In this document: one piece after another, positions 16,914 through 25,667 of the stretch
Layout: every line of letters starts with the position of its first letter
Position numbering within the stretch: the first letter of the stretch is position 1
Source: Pseudoramibacter fermentans
GTDB lineage: Bacteria > Bacillota > Clostridia > Eubacteriales > Eubacteriaceae
Direction of reading: 5' to 3'
Assembly (NCBI GenBank): GCA_009493725.1
Contig: VOGB01000004.1
Coordinates: forward strand, 1 to 64,000
DNA length: 64,000 bases
Program-made: the position numbers and the translations under genes
The notes under the pieces: generated by a model
Told to the model about the DNA's origin: nothing
What the model saw: only the letters and a program-made list of their open reading frames with translations
Database searches by the model: none

Positions 16914-17946
16914 GGCGCTCGCGGCGGTTAAGGCGCGGCTGAAGGCCTACGACGGGCCGAGGATGCGGATCATGGAGGTGTGCGGCAGCCACACGGCGGC
17001 GATCGTCAAGAACGGCATTCCCGGGCTGCTTTCAAAGCAGATCGAGCTCGTCGCCGGGCCGGGCTGTCCGGTCTGCGTGACGCCGACGGATTACATCGAT
17101 CGGCTGATCGCGCTCTCACAGGAAGAGAACACCTGCGTCGTGACCTTTGGGGATCTGCTGCGGGTGCCCGGCAGCGCAGGCACGCTGATGCAGGCGAAAA
17201 ACGCGGGCGGCCGCGCCGAGATGGTCTACTCGCCTTTCGATATCCTCGCGATGGCGCAGGCGGAACCTGCGACGACCTTCATCTTTGCGGCGGTGGGCTT
17301 CGAGACGACGGCGCCAGTTTACGCGCTGCTTCTCGACCAAATCGTCGAGGCCCATATTGAGAACATCCGGTTTTTGACGGCGCTCAAAACCATGCCGCCG
17401 GTCATCGACGCGCTGTGCGCGGGCGGCGCGGACGTGCAGGGGCTGATCGCGCCGGGCCACGTCGCGGTGGTGATCGGGTCGGACGCCTTCAAACCGCTGG
17501 CTGAAGCCTACCAGCTGCCCTTTGGGGTCGCCGGCTTTTCCGGCATGCATCTGCTCTACGCGATCGACGGCATCGTCCGCGCCCGCGGCAGAGGCACCGT
17601 GATGAATTTCTACCCCGAAGCCGTGACGCCGACGGGCAATGTGAAGGCCCAGGACCTTGTCGCGAAATACTTCGAGCCGGGGGATGCCCTCTGGCGGGGC
17701 ATCGGTGTGATTCCCGGTTCCGGCTTGTTTTTAAAACTGGCAGTTCAGTGCTTTGACATGGGCAGCCAGGCCCTTCAGCACGACCACCCGATGAATGCGG
17801 CCTGCCGGTGCGGCGAGGTGCTTAGAGGGGCGATTGCGCCCCAAGACTGCCCGCTGTTTAAGACGGCCTGCACGCCGCTGCATCCGCAAGGCGCCTGCAT
17901 GGTTTCGGCGGAGGGCAATTGCCTTTCGGTTTACAATCAGAATTAA
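16903..17946 (+). CDS. hypD: Hydrogenase maturation Fe-S protein HypD
   Basis: The 347-residue protein has the HypD signature EVCGSHT near residue 24, GPGCPVCVTP near 50 and GFETTAP near 130. The C-terminal cysteines (CRCGEVL, CPLFKTACTP) provide the [4Fe-4S] site. With HypC and HypE it assembles the Fe(CN)2CO group. ATG 16903 has AAGGAG upstream and overlaps hypC, which implies coupled translation. Confidence 0.95.
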   Translation: MSDEALAAVKARLKAYDGPRMRIMEVCGSHTAAIVKNGIPGLLSKQIELVAGPGCPVCVTPTDYIDRLIALSQEENTCVVTFGDLLRVPGSAGTLMQAKNAGGRAEMVYSPFDILAMAQAEPATTFIFAAVGFETTAPVYALLLDQIVEAHIENIRFLTALKTMPPVIDALCAGGADVQGLIAPGHVAVVIGSDAFKPLAEAYQLPFGVAGFSGMHLLYAIDGIVRARGRGTVMNFYPEAVTPTGNVKAQDLVAKYFEPGDALWRGIGVIPGSGLFLKLAVQCFDMGSQALQHDHPMNAACRCGEVLRGAIAPQDCPLFKTACTPLHPQGACMVSAEGNCLSVYNQN

Positions 17947-17961
17947 AAGGACAGGAGATCA

Positions 17962-18954
17962 ATGGAACAGACAGTGATTACGACAGAGCACGGCAGCGGC
18001 GGCGCCGCGACTGCTGCGCTCATCGACGGGATTTTTGCCAAGGCCTTCGACAATCCGGTGCTGGCGCAGATGGAAGACAGCGCCGTGGTGCCAGGGGCCG
18101 GTGAGATTGCGGTGACGACGGACAGCTTTGTCGTCGATCCGCTTTTTTTTAACGGCGGCGACATCGGCCGTTTATCGGTCTGCGGGACCGTCAACGACCT
18201 GCTGATGCGGGGCGCAGTGCCGAAATATTTGACCTGCGGCTTTATTCTTGAGACCGGCCTTTTGGTCGAAGAACTAAAATGCATCGCGGCGTCGATGGCC
18301 GCGACGGCGAAGGAAGCCGGCGTCACGATTGTCGCGGGAGATACGAAGGTCGTGGAAGGCGGCGGTGGGCTCTACATCAACACAGCCGGCATCGGTTTTG
18401 CGCAGGGCCGCGAAATCGGCGCAAGACAGATTCAGCCGGGGGACGTGATCATTTTGTCGGGCAACCTTGGCGAGCATCACGCGGCCATATTGAGCGAGCG
18501 CCTGTCGATCGACACGGACATCGCCAGCGACTGCGCGCCGCTGGTGGAGATGGTGCGGGCGCTGATGACATCTGACGTAACGGTTCACGCGATGCGGGAC
18601 ATCACTCGGGGCGGCCTTGCTACGATTCTGAAAGAAATGGCCGAAACGTCGGGGCTGACCTTTGAGCTTAAAGAAAGCGGCCTGCCGGTCACGCCGAAGG
18701 TGCGGGATTTCTGCGGCCTGCTCGGGCTGGACCCGCTCTACATGGGCAATGAAGGCAAGATGGCTGTGATGGTGCCGGAATCTGACGCGGACGAGGCCCT
18801 TAGACTGATTCGGGCCAGCGCCTACGGCGCCCACGCGGCGGTCGTCGGCAGGGTGTCCGCCGGTGAGCCGGGACAGGTCGTCGTCGAGACCGCCGTCGGC
18901 GGCCGGCGGAATATCGACGTCCTGCGGGGCGAAGGCCTGCCGAGAATTTGTTAG
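17962..18954 (+). CDS. hypE: Carbamoyl dehydratase HypE
   Basis: The 330-residue PurM-like ATPase dehydrates the thiocarbamate on its C-terminal cysteine to thiocyanate, the cyanide donor. It shows the N-terminal EHGSGG start, DSFVVDPLFF, the AGDTKVVEGG loop and the diagnostic C-terminus PRIC with the catalytic cysteine last. HypF, which supplies the carbamoyl group, is not encoded in this window. Confidence 0.95.
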   Translation: MEQTVITTEHGSGGAATAALIDGIFAKAFDNPVLAQMEDSAVVPGAGEIAVTTDSFVVDPLFFNGGDIGRLSVCGTVNDLLMRGAVPKYLTCGFILETGLLVEELKCIAASMAATAKEAGVTIVAGDTKVVEGGGGLYINTAGIGFAQGREIGARQIQPGDVIILSGNLGEHHAAILSERLSIDTDIASDCAPLVEMVRALMTSDVTVHAMRDITRGGLATILKEMAETSGLTFELKESGLPVTPKVRDFCGLLGLDPLYMGNEGKMAVMVPESDADEALRLIRASAYGAHAAVVGRVSAGEPGQVVVETAVGGRRNIDVLRGEGLPRIC

Positions 18955-18968
18955 CAAAGGAGCGGAAG

Positions 18969-19655
18969 GTGCAGAAGGTCAAAACAATTGCGCTCAAAAA
19001 GCAAATCCTCGATGACAACGGCCGTGAGGCGGACGCGTTGAGAGCGGCGCTCAAATCAAAGGGCGTGTTTTATCTCAATCTGATGTCGTCTCCGGGATCG
19101 GGCAAGACGACGCTGATTCGCGAAACGGCGAAATGGCTTCAACCGCGTTACCGCGTCGGCGTGATGGAGGCCGACATCGATTCCGACGTGGACGCGGCGG
19201 CGCTCTTAGCCAGCGGCATCGAGAGCGTTCAGCTCCACACCGGCGGCATGTGCCATTTGGACGCGGCGATGTCCAGACAGGGGCTTTCGGCGCTGGGAGA
19301 CGCTTTCGACGTCGTGATCCTCGAGAACGTCGGCAATTTGGTGTGTCCGGCGGAATTTGACACCGGCGCCTCGGCCTGCGCCGCTATTTTATCGGTGCCC
19401 GAAGGGGACGACAAGCCCTTGAAGTATCCGCTGATGTTCGAGCAGGTCGACGCGGTCTGTGTCAGCAAGGTGGATACGGCGGCCTATTTCGATTTTGATC
19501 GAAAGCGTTTTGCCGATTACGTGCACCGCATCCATCCGGGGGTGCCGATTTTCTTCCTGTCGGCGAAAACCGGCGAAGGCGTCGCGGAATGGGTGACGTG
19601 GCTCGCCGAACAAATCGAAGGGTGGAAAGGAAAAGCAGATGAGCAGAAAAATTGA
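18969..19655 (+). CDS. hypB: Nickel-incorporation GTPase HypB (first copy)
   Basis: The 228-residue G3E-family GTPase delivers nickel together with HypA. Visible motifs are the P-loop SSPGSGKTT, the Switch region MEADIDSDVD, the metal-site MCHLDAAM with adjacent Cys-His, NVGNLVCPA and the G4-like SKVD. I choose GTG 18969 because AAGGAG lies 6 nt upstream. The N-terminal CxxCGC metal site of E. coli HypB is absent. It overlaps the second hypB by 17 nt. Confidence 0.9.
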   Translation: MQKVKTIALKKQILDDNGREADALRAALKSKGVFYLNLMSSPGSGKTTLIRETAKWLQPRYRVGVMEADIDSDVDAAALLASGIESVQLHTGGMCHLDAAMSRQGLSALGDAFDVVILENVGNLVCPAEFDTGASACAAILSVPEGDDKPLKYPLMFEQVDAVCVSKVDTAAYFDFDRKRFADYVHRIHPGVPIFFLSAKTGEGVAEWVTWLAEQIEGWKGKADEQKN

Positions 19656-20307
19656 GGTGATCGAGATCGGCCGGGATCTCAGTCAGGAAAATGACGCAGC
19701 CGCGCAGCGCATCCGGGAAGACAACGCAAAGCGGCACCGCTACCTCGTCAACGTGATGGCCTCGCCCGGCGCTGGCAAGACCAGCGTGCTGCTGAAAACG
19801 GCGGAGGCCCTCTGCAGCCGGTTTCGGCTCGGTGTGATGGAGGCGGATATTGCGGCGCAGGTCGACGCAGAACGCATGCAGGCGGCTGGGCTTCACGCGG
19901 TGCAGGTGCACACCGGCGGCGAGTGCGCGATGGACGCGGCGATGACAGCACAGGGACTGGCCGCTTTTGGCGAGGTGCCTGTCGATCTCGTCTTTTTAGA
20001 AAATGTGGGCAATTTGGTCTGCCCGGCGGAAAACGACGTCGGCGCGGACCTCAACGTCGAAATTCTTTCGGTGCCCGAGGGGGACGACAAGCCGCTGAAA
20101 TACCCGCTGATGTTTCGGGTCTGCCCGGTGGTGCTGATCAACAAGATCGACACCGAGCCGGCCTTCGACTTTGACCGGGAGGCTGTGCGCGCGCGCATCC
20201 TCGCCCTTCGGCCCGACGCGAAAATCTTTTTCATGTCGGCTAAAACTGGAGAAGGCGTCCAGGAATGGGCCGACTGGCTGACGGCGCAAGCGAAAAAGAA
20301 GATTTAA
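19639..20307 (+). CDS. Second HypB-like GTPase with altered metal site
   Basis: This 222-residue paralogue of the preceding HypB keeps the GTPase core: MASPGAGKTSV, MEADIAAQVD, NVGNLVCPA and NKID. The Cys-His pair of the G-domain metal site is replaced, since the CHLDA motif reads CAMDA. The partner Cys of NVGNLVCPA remains. Two tandem hypB genes in one maturation operon are unusual; one may have a storage, heterodimer or different metal role. It ends tail-to-tail with hypA, overlapping by 4 nt. Confidence 0.85.
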   Translation: MSRKIEVIEIGRDLSQENDAAAQRIREDNAKRHRYLVNVMASPGAGKTSVLLKTAEALCSRFRLGVMEADIAAQVDAERMQAAGLHAVQVHTGGECAMDAAMTAQGLAAFGEVPVDLVFLENVGNLVCPAENDVGADLNVEILSVPEGDDKPLKYPLMFRVCPVVLINKIDTEPAFDFDREAVRARILALRPDAKIFFMSAKTGEGVQEWADWLTAQAKKKI

Positions 20308-20654
20308 GGGGTTTTCACCGCGATTGACCGCAGCACCGTGGATTTGCCTTGGATCAGCTTCGCCTTGGCGCTGCCGCAGGCCGGGCAGCGGTAATCGTTG
20401 GTCCTGTCCGGGTGGAAGCGGGTGCCGCAGGCGGCGCATTGGGCCTCGACCGGGACGACGTGAACGACGAGACGCGACCCCTCCAGCAGTGTGCCCTTCA
20501 CAGCGGCGGGGTAGTAGCGGAGGAGGTAGTCGGGGACGATGTCGGTCATCTCACCGACGTCGACGGTGATGCTTTCAATATCGGCGATGCCGCGGCGTTC
20601 CGCCTCCTCGAGGGCGGCGGAGACGAAGCGCACGACGGTGCTCATTTCGTGCAT
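20304..20654 (-). CDS. hypA: Hydrogenase/urease nickel chaperone HypA
   Basis: The 116-residue HypA begins MHE, whose His2 and Glu3 bind nickel, and carries a zinc site CAACG ... CPACG near residues 73-92. It hands nickel to the large subunit with HypB. Unlike hypCDEB it lies on the minus strand, converging with the second hypB, so it is transcribed separately, from about 20660. An AAAGGATA ribosome site precedes it. Confidence 0.9.
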   Translation of the reverse strand: MHEMSTVVRFVSAALEEAERRGIADIESITVDVGEMTDIVPDYLLRYYPAAVKGTLLEGSRLVVHVVPVEAQCAACGTRFHPDRTNDYRCPACGSAKAKLIQGKSTVLRSIAVKTP

Positions 20655-20676
20655 GGCTTATCCTTTCAAATCAAAT

Positions 20677-20727
20677 AAAAAACAGACAGCCGATGCGAAT
20701 CACTGTTATCAGATTCGCATCGGCTGT
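20677..20727 (-). terminator. Terminator after serine acetyltransferase gene
   Basis: Perfect 16-pair stem (20686-20701 with 20712-20727). On the minus strand it is followed by six T residues, and on the plus strand by four, so it mainly ends the cysE transcript. Confidence 0.85.
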
Positions 20728-20735
20728 TTTAACGT

Positions 20736-21713
20736 TTAAATCATGTAAAACCAACGGTTGTCCAGCGGAACGTCCTTGGGTTCAGCGGCATCATCCGCGT
20801 CGGATTTTGGATAGTTGATGGACAGCTCCTGATTTTTGATCGAGACCCGAGCGTGGGGCGGGATCGAGGTCGTAATGAAGCAGCTGCCGCCGATGACCGA
20901 GCCTTCACCGATGACGGTTTCGCCGCCGAGAATGGACGCGCCGGCGTAAATCGTGACGTTGTCACCGATGGTTGGGTGGCGCTTCACGTTTTTGAGACTC
21001 TGGCCGCCTTTAGTCGAGAGCGCGCCGAGGGTCACGCCCTGGTAAATCTTGACGTTGTCGCCAATGACGGTGGTTTCGCCGATGACGATGCCGGTGCCGT
21101 GGTCGATGAAGAAGTATTTACCGATGGTGGCGCCGGGGTGGATGTCGATGCCCGTCATGTTGTGGGCGATTTCCGTCATCATCCGAGGCAGAATCGGCAC
21201 GCCGAGCTCGTAGAGGCCGTGGGCCAGCCGATTGACGAGGGTCGCGTAGAGGCCGGGGTAGGAGAAGATGATTTCATCCTTGTTGAAAGCCGCCGGATCG
21301 CCGTCGTAGGCCGCCTGAACGTCGGTTTCGGTGTAGGCGCGGATGGCGGGCAGCTTTTCGAGGTAGGCGAAGGTCAGCTTTTTGGCCTTTTTGGTCAGCG
21401 CCTCGTCGTCGAGGTCTTTGTTGTCTTTAAGGTAGGGCAGGACCATTTTGATCTGTTGAATCAGGTTGTAGACCACATCCTCGAGGATCATCTGCACGTT
21501 GGTGCGGCGGGTGTAGCCGTGGTACACCTTGTTGCGGTAGTAGCCCGGGTAAACCAGGATCATCAGGTGACGGATCAACGAGATGACGGTTTCCTTGTCC
21601 GGGTGGGTGTAGGGCATCAGCTGATCGATTTTTTTGTTTTCGCTGTAATCCAGCATCAGCATGTTGGTGACGCGGTTAATATCGTCTTCCATTTCTGCGT
21701 TTTTAATTTTCAT
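20736..21713 (-). CDS. Serine O-acetyltransferase (EpsC type)
   Basis: The protein has about 325 residues. The N-terminal half is the helical SATase region. The C-terminal half is a left-handed beta-helix of hexapeptide repeats with DIHPGATIGKYFFIDHGTG and IGETTVIGDNVKIYQGVTL. It makes O-acetylserine from serine and acetyl-CoA for cysteine synthesis. I prefer ATG 21713 (MKIKNAEMED). It lies 22 nt downstream of a small unknown gene with which it probably shares a transcript. Confidence 0.9.
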   Translation of the reverse strand: MKIKNAEMEDDINRVTNMLMLDYSENKKIDQLMPYTHPDKETVISLIRHLMILVYPGYYRNKVYHGYTRRTNVQMILEDVVYNLIQQIKMVLPYLKDNKDLDDEALTKKAKKLTFAYLEKLPAIRAYTETDVQAAYDGDPAAFNKDEIIFSYPGLYATLVNRLAHGLYELGVPILPRMMTEIAHNMTGIDIHPGATIGKYFFIDHGTGIVIGETTVIGDNVKIYQGVTLGALSTKGGQSLKNVKRHPTIGDNVTIYAGASILGGETVIGEGSVIGGSCFITTSIPPHARVSIKNQELSINYPKSDADDAAEPKDVPLDNRWFYMI

Positions 21714-21735
21714 CGTGTTGTGCTTTCTTAAAGAA

Positions 21736-22188
21736 TTATTTGTCCGGTGAATCCATTTTTCCGGCAATGTAACGGGTCGCCGTGCGCAAGTCCTGATCGA
21801 GCTGACGCAGGGTGGCGATCAGCGTGTCGTTTTGTTGAATCAAGAGCCAGTTTTGTTCGACGACAGCCTTGAGATTGGCGCGTTCTGCGGCCTTCTGGGC
21901 CTGTTTTTTGTCGCTCTTTTTTGCCGGTTTCATCTGTGTGGCGCCGACGAGCTCCCGCGCGATGGCTCGGGTCTGTTCGGCGTACGCCTGCATGTCGTCC
22001 AGACCGCGGCTGGTCAGGTAGGCGTCGGTCAGGATCTGACACTTCTTTTCCCGCGCGGCGGCCTTAGCCGCTGCCTTGCCCGCTTCAGGATCGTCAGCGG
22101 CCTTGGCGTCCGGGTTGTTTTCGTCGAATTCGAGAAAGGATAAAATCGGCTGGTGTTGGTCTAAGTTGGAATCAGCTGGGTCTTTCAT
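21736..22188 (-). CDS. Small hypothetical helical protein
   Basis: I do not recognise this 150-residue protein. It is highly charged and Ala/Lys-rich in the middle (about 35-55 and 93-110), suggesting long helices or a coiled coil, with no membrane segment or signal peptide. Start ATG 22188 is supported by GGAG eight bases upstream; another ATG lies three codons earlier. It precedes the serine acetyltransferase gene and may be cotranscribed, but nothing else ties it to cysteine synthesis. Confidence 0.55.
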   Translation of the reverse strand: MKDPADSNLDQHQPILSFLEFDENNPDAKAADDPEAGKAAAKAAAREKKCQILTDAYLTSRGLDDMQAYAEQTRAIARELVGATQMKPAKKSDKKQAQKAAERANLKAVVEQNWLLIQQNDTLIATLRQLDQDLRTATRYIAGKMDSPDK

Positions 22189-22303
22189 ATTGCGCACTCC
22201 ATTGTTTATTATTTAGAACAATTTTAACACAGAACCGAGGTATTTTGCACCGGGCTGTGATAAAATTAAAGAAAAACATAGAAATGCGATAGGAGGGGTT
22301 ACA

Positions 22304-23227
22304 ATGCAGTATTTAGTCGTCGGCGCCGGCGGAACGGGTGGCATGATTGCCTACAAGCTGGCCAAAGGTGGACAGGACGTTACACTGATCGCCAGAGGGA
22401 CACACCTTGAAAAAATTCTAAACGAAGGCCTGAAGGTGCACACACAGTGGGATGACGCGGTCGACGCGGTGCCGGTGAAGGCGGTTACGGCGGAAAACTG
22501 CGGCGGGCCCTACGACGTGATCTTCGTCTGCTTCAAATGGTATTCGATCGAAAGCGCGCTGCCAATTATTGAACGGGCGGCCGACGCCCACACCGTCGTC
22601 ATTCCGATTCTCAACATCTACGGCACCGGGCGGATGCTTCAGCAGAAGCTGCCGGACAAGTATATTTTGGACGGCTGCATTTACGTGGCGGCCTCGAAGG
22701 AAAAGCCGGGACAGATTTTCCAGTTCGGCAAAATCATGCGCATCGTGTTCGGTCCAAGACAGGATCAGGAAAAGCGGCCGATGCTGACGGCCATCGCGGC
22801 GGAGCTCGACGCTTGCGGGATTGAAGGAAAGCTCAGCGACCACATCGAGGAGGAAGCCCTCGAAAAATTCTGCTACATTTCGCCGGTTGGGACGGCCAGC
22901 CTCTATTACGACGTGACTTCCGGCGGCTTCCGCACGCCAGGAAAGCCGCGGGACATGCTCGTCGAGCTGATGCGGGAGATCTGCGCCATCGGCGAGGCGA
23001 TGGGGACGCCGCTGCCCGACGACATCGTCGAGCGCAACCTCGGGATCGTCGCGTCCCTCGATCCGGACAACGGTACGTCGATGCAGCGGGATGTGATGGC
23101 CGGGCACGTTTCCGAGATGGACGGCCTTGTGGCCGAGGTACTGCGCCTGGCGAAGCGGTACGGCGTGCCGGTGCCGGCTTACGAAAAGGCGGCGGCGCTT
23201 TTCCGCAAGCGGGGATGGATGGCGTAA
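22304..23227 (+). CDS. 2-dehydropantoate 2-reductase family (PanE/ApbA)
   Basis: The 307-residue protein has the N-terminal Rossmann motif (YLVVGAGGTGGMIAYKLA) and the C-terminal ApbA domain (LEKFCYISPVGTASLYY, MQRDVMAGHVSEMDGL). Family members reduce ketopantoate to pantoate with NADPH in pantothenate/CoA synthesis, though many paralogues have other substrates. It stands alone with GGAGGGG before the ATG. No other pantothenate gene is nearby. Confidence 0.85.
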   Translation: MQYLVVGAGGTGGMIAYKLAKGGQDVTLIARGTHLEKILNEGLKVHTQWDDAVDAVPVKAVTAENCGGPYDVIFVCFKWYSIESALPIIERAADAHTVVIPILNIYGTGRMLQQKLPDKYILDGCIYVAASKEKPGQIFQFGKIMRIVFGPRQDQEKRPMLTAIAAELDACGIEGKLSDHIEEEALEKFCYISPVGTASLYYDVTSGGFRTPGKPRDMLVELMREICAIGEAMGTPLPDDIVERNLGIVASLDPDNGTSMQRDVMAGHVSEMDGLVAEVLRLAKRYGVPVPAYEKAAALFRKRGWMA

Positions 23228-23329
23228 CGGCGCGGCGGGCACAGCCCAGTGATGAAATTTATCAGAAATTAAGTGAAAATAGAAAATCTGGCAAAAACCC
23301 GTCATTTTTATTAAAAGTGTCTAAAAAAT

Positions 23330-23464
23330 TTGAAAATTTTCCCGATTATGCTATAATGAAATTGCCAAGAAAAAGGCGTTGTATCGGCTGTTTAAGTCGA
23401 TTTCTGCTAACATGTCTTTTTCATTTCTTTTCCTTATGAGCCGCCGAAAGGCGGTTTTTTTATT
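23330..23464 (+). ncRNA. Candidate small RNA: promoter plus terminator without an ORF
   Basis: The 310-nt gap 23228-23537 holds TTGAAA (23330-23335), a 16-bp spacer and TATAAT (23352-23357). About 80 nt later there is a terminator stem CCGCC GAAA GGCGG (23441-23454) with a long T run. The expected transcript, about 23364-23460, contains no ORF with a ribosome site. It could be a small RNA or a stub upstream of the next gene. A second TATAAT at 23490 then serves the next gene. Confidence 0.35.
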
Positions 23465-23537
23465 TTAGGTGGGTTTTCCGCGAATGTGCTATAATAAAAT
23501 TATTCCAAGAAATCAATGACAATAGGGGAAGGTTTTT

Positions 23538-24560
23538 GTGAAAAAGAAACGCGAACGGGATGCGCGGACCCGCCATCCCTATCCCGAGACATCCGAAAAC
23601 GGTGAATCCCGGCTGAAAGAGATCAACCAGGCTATGCGCGACCAGAGTCTGCGCGACACCCGCAGCAGGAAGGTGCTCTGGATTTTGCGGATTCTCGTGA
23701 TCGTCGCCATGGTCCGGCAGGTCGCGATGCACGACTACGAAGGGGCGGCCCTATGTGTGCTGACCCTGCTTTTGATGATCCTGCCCGGGCTGGTTCAGGC
23801 GTCGCTCAGGGTCGTGATTCCGCAGACGATGGAAATCGTCATGTACGTCTTCATCTACGCGGCCGAAATTCTTGGCGAGGTCAACAAATATTACACCCGC
23901 ATTCCCTTCTGGGACACGATTCTGCACACCCTCAACGGCTTTGTCTGCGCCGCCATCGGTTTTTCGCTGGTGCTTTTACTCAACGCGGACAAGCGGGCGA
24001 TTTTCAGGCTTTCTCCGGTTTTCGTGTCCATTGTCGCCTTCTGCTTTTCGATGACGATCGGCGTCATCTGGGAATTTTTCGAATTTACAATGGACCAGCT
24101 GTTCATGACGGATATGCAGAAGGACACCGTGGTGCACGCGATTCACTCGGTCGCTCTCGACCCGTCGAAGGGCCAGCACGTCAAGACCATCAGCCACATC
24201 ACCCAGACGATAGTCAACGGCAAGGTGCTGCCGATTCACGGGTACCTGGATATCGGACTGATCGATACGATGAGCGATCTTTTCGTCAATTTTATCGGCG
24301 CTCTTATTTTCTGCACCATCGGCTATTTTGCGTTAAAGGGACGTCAGCGTCAGCGGCTGATGGCTGAACAGCTCATCGTGGTGCCGGAAGAGGACGAAGC
24401 GGTCCGAGACACGCTGGAGGCGCAGGACGAAAGAGCCTTTCTCGAAGCGCACGAAAAGGAGCTGGCCCATTTCAAGCGGCTGCGGCGTCAAAAGCGGTTA
24501 GATCATGGGGCGACGCCCGAAAAAGAACAGGCGGCGCCTGAAAATAAAGGGGGACAATAA
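23538..24560 (+). CDS. Polytopic membrane protein, YjdF/DUF2238-like
   Basis: The 340-residue protein has a charged N-terminus (1-45), about six membrane segments between residues 46 and 275, and a long charged C-terminal tail. The motifs RIPFWDTILHTLNGF and GVIWEFFEFTMDQLF resemble DUF2238/YjdF membrane proteins of unknown function. A GGGGAAGG ribosome site precedes the GTG/ATG region. It lies directly upstream of a nitroreductase gene with a one-nt gap, so the two are cotranscribed. Confidence 0.65.
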   Translation: MKKKRERDARTRHPYPETSENGESRLKEINQAMRDQSLRDTRSRKVLWILRILVIVAMVRQVAMHDYEGAALCVLTLLLMILPGLVQASLRVVIPQTMEIVMYVFIYAAEILGEVNKYYTRIPFWDTILHTLNGFVCAAIGFSLVLLLNADKRAIFRLSPVFVSIVAFCFSMTIGVIWEFFEFTMDQLFMTDMQKDTVVHAIHSVALDPSKGQHVKTISHITQTIVNGKVLPIHGYLDIGLIDTMSDLFVNFIGALIFCTIGYFALKGRQRQRLMAEQLIVVPEEDEAVRDTLEAQDERAFLEAHEKELAHFKRLRRQKRLDHGATPEKEQAAPENKGGQ

Positions 24561-24561
24561 C

Positions 24562-25152
24562 ATGGATTTGATGAAATTGCTCGAATCGCGCAGAAGTTAC
24601 AGGCGGTTCGATCAGAGCCGGCCGGTGCCGGCGAAGGCGATCAACGATATGGCGCTGGCACTGCGCTGGTCCGCTTCCGCGGGCAACCTTCAGCCCCTGC
24701 GCTGCGTGTTCGTGACCGATCCCGAAATTGCCGAGGCGATTTTCCCGCACACCCATTTCGCGGCGTACCTGCCGAAGGAACTCGGCACGCCGAAGCCGGG
24801 CGAACACCCGGTGATGTACGTGGTGCTGACTTACGAAAAGAAGACGAAATGGACCGATACCGACGCGGGCATTGCCCTGTCAAACTTGACCCTCGCGGCC
24901 TGGGGCCACGGTGTAGGCAGCTGCATTCTTGACAACATCGATCGGCCAGAAATTGCGGCATTGCTCCACATTCTCGACGGGGTGACCATTCACTCGGCGG
25001 TGGCGCTGGGGTATCCGACCCACACTTCGAAAATTGTGGATCAAAAGGCGCCGGGGGACGTCAAATATTATTTGGATAATCAGAAAAATTACATGGTGCC
25101 GAAGCGGCCGTTTTCGGAATTTATTTTCGAAAACCGATATCCCGAAGCGTAG
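24562..25152 (+). CDS. Nitroreductase-family FMN oxidoreductase
   Basis: The 196-residue protein has the nitroreductase N-terminus (LLESRRSYRRFDQSRPVP) that binds FMN phosphate, the substrate-side loop WSASAGNLQPLR and the GSCILDNIDRPEI segment. Such enzymes reduce quinones, nitro compounds or flavins with NAD(P)H; the substrate cannot be named. ATG 24562 has GGGGGA upstream. A long hairpin terminator follows. Confidence 0.85.
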   Translation: MDLMKLLESRRSYRRFDQSRPVPAKAINDMALALRWSASAGNLQPLRCVFVTDPEIAEAIFPHTHFAAYLPKELGTPKPGEHPVMYVVLTYEKKTKWTDTDAGIALSNLTLAAWGHGVGSCILDNIDRPEIAALLHILDGVTIHSAVALGYPTHTSKIVDQKAPGDVKYYLDNQKNYMVPKRPFSEFIFENRYPEA

Positions 25153-25163
25153 GCTTACCGTAA

Positions 25164-25203
25164 AAAAAGCGCGTGTGAAAAATTTTTTCACACGCGCTTT
25201 TTA
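25164..25203. terminator. Bidirectional terminator
   Basis: Long inverted repeat AAAAAGCGCGTGTGAAAAA with its complement. It has A- and T-rich flanks on both sides, ending both the nitroreductase and the convergent Xre gene. Confidence 0.85.
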
Positions 25204-25632
25204 TGCCAGCGGCGCTTCGCCGAATTGGGCGAGGAGCTCGTTGGCGGCCATGACAGACAGCTGATTTTTGACCGCGTAGATCAGCACGGCGTCCCGTCGG
25301 TTCTTCGCGTAGAGGATGCCTTCGTGGGTCAGCTCCAGACCGCGCTGGGTTTCGGTTAGATCCAGACCGGCGGCGAGGGACAGCGCGACGATCTTGTCTC
25401 GGCTTGGCTTGCGGCTGCCGTTTAAAATGTGGTAGGCGTAGGTTCGGTCGAGGCCGCTTTCGCGGATCAATTCGTTTCGAGAGAGAGCCTGCACCTTGGG
25501 CAGGGCGGTGAAATAGGCCGCGAAATCCGCGGGCAGCGGATCGAGTCCGCCCAAATAATCGTGCAGCTCGGGCTCGCTGTCGGCAGAGACGAGGACGTTC
25601 ATCAATTCTTCGGTCTTTTTTATCGGTGGCAT
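25201..25632 (-). CDS. Xre-family helix-turn-helix regulator
   Basis: The 143-residue protein has a central HTH (about residues 50-105: SRNELIRESGLDRTYAYHILNGSRKPSRDKI; shown here only to mark the recognition helix around TYAYHIL). The C-terminal part (about 105-143) has an acidic and hydrophobic helix pattern. It is divergent from a membrane Ser/Thr kinase gene 35 nt away, so the two probably form a regulatory pair in which the kinase may phosphorylate the regulator; this is inferred from position. Confidence 0.8.
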   Translation of the reverse strand: MPPIKKTEELMNVLVSADSEPELHDYLGGLDPLPADFAAYFTALPKVQALSRNELIRESGLDRTYAYHILNGSRKPSRDKIVALSLAAGLDLTETQRGLELTHEGILYAKNRRDAVLIYAVKNQLSVMAANELLAQFGEAPLA

Positions 25633-25667
25633 CGCTTAGTTCCTTTGTACTATGTTAAAATAACGGT

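Noticed and set aside
20315..20333. CACCGCGATTGACCGCA near hypA resembles CACCGCGATTGATCGCA at about 36487
   Set aside because: One lies in the hypA coding end and the other in a terminator arm; a single short match is best explained by chance.
23356..23439. 27-codon peptide in the candidate small RNA region
   Set aside because: Its ATG overlaps the -10 box and would not be transcribed from that promoter.
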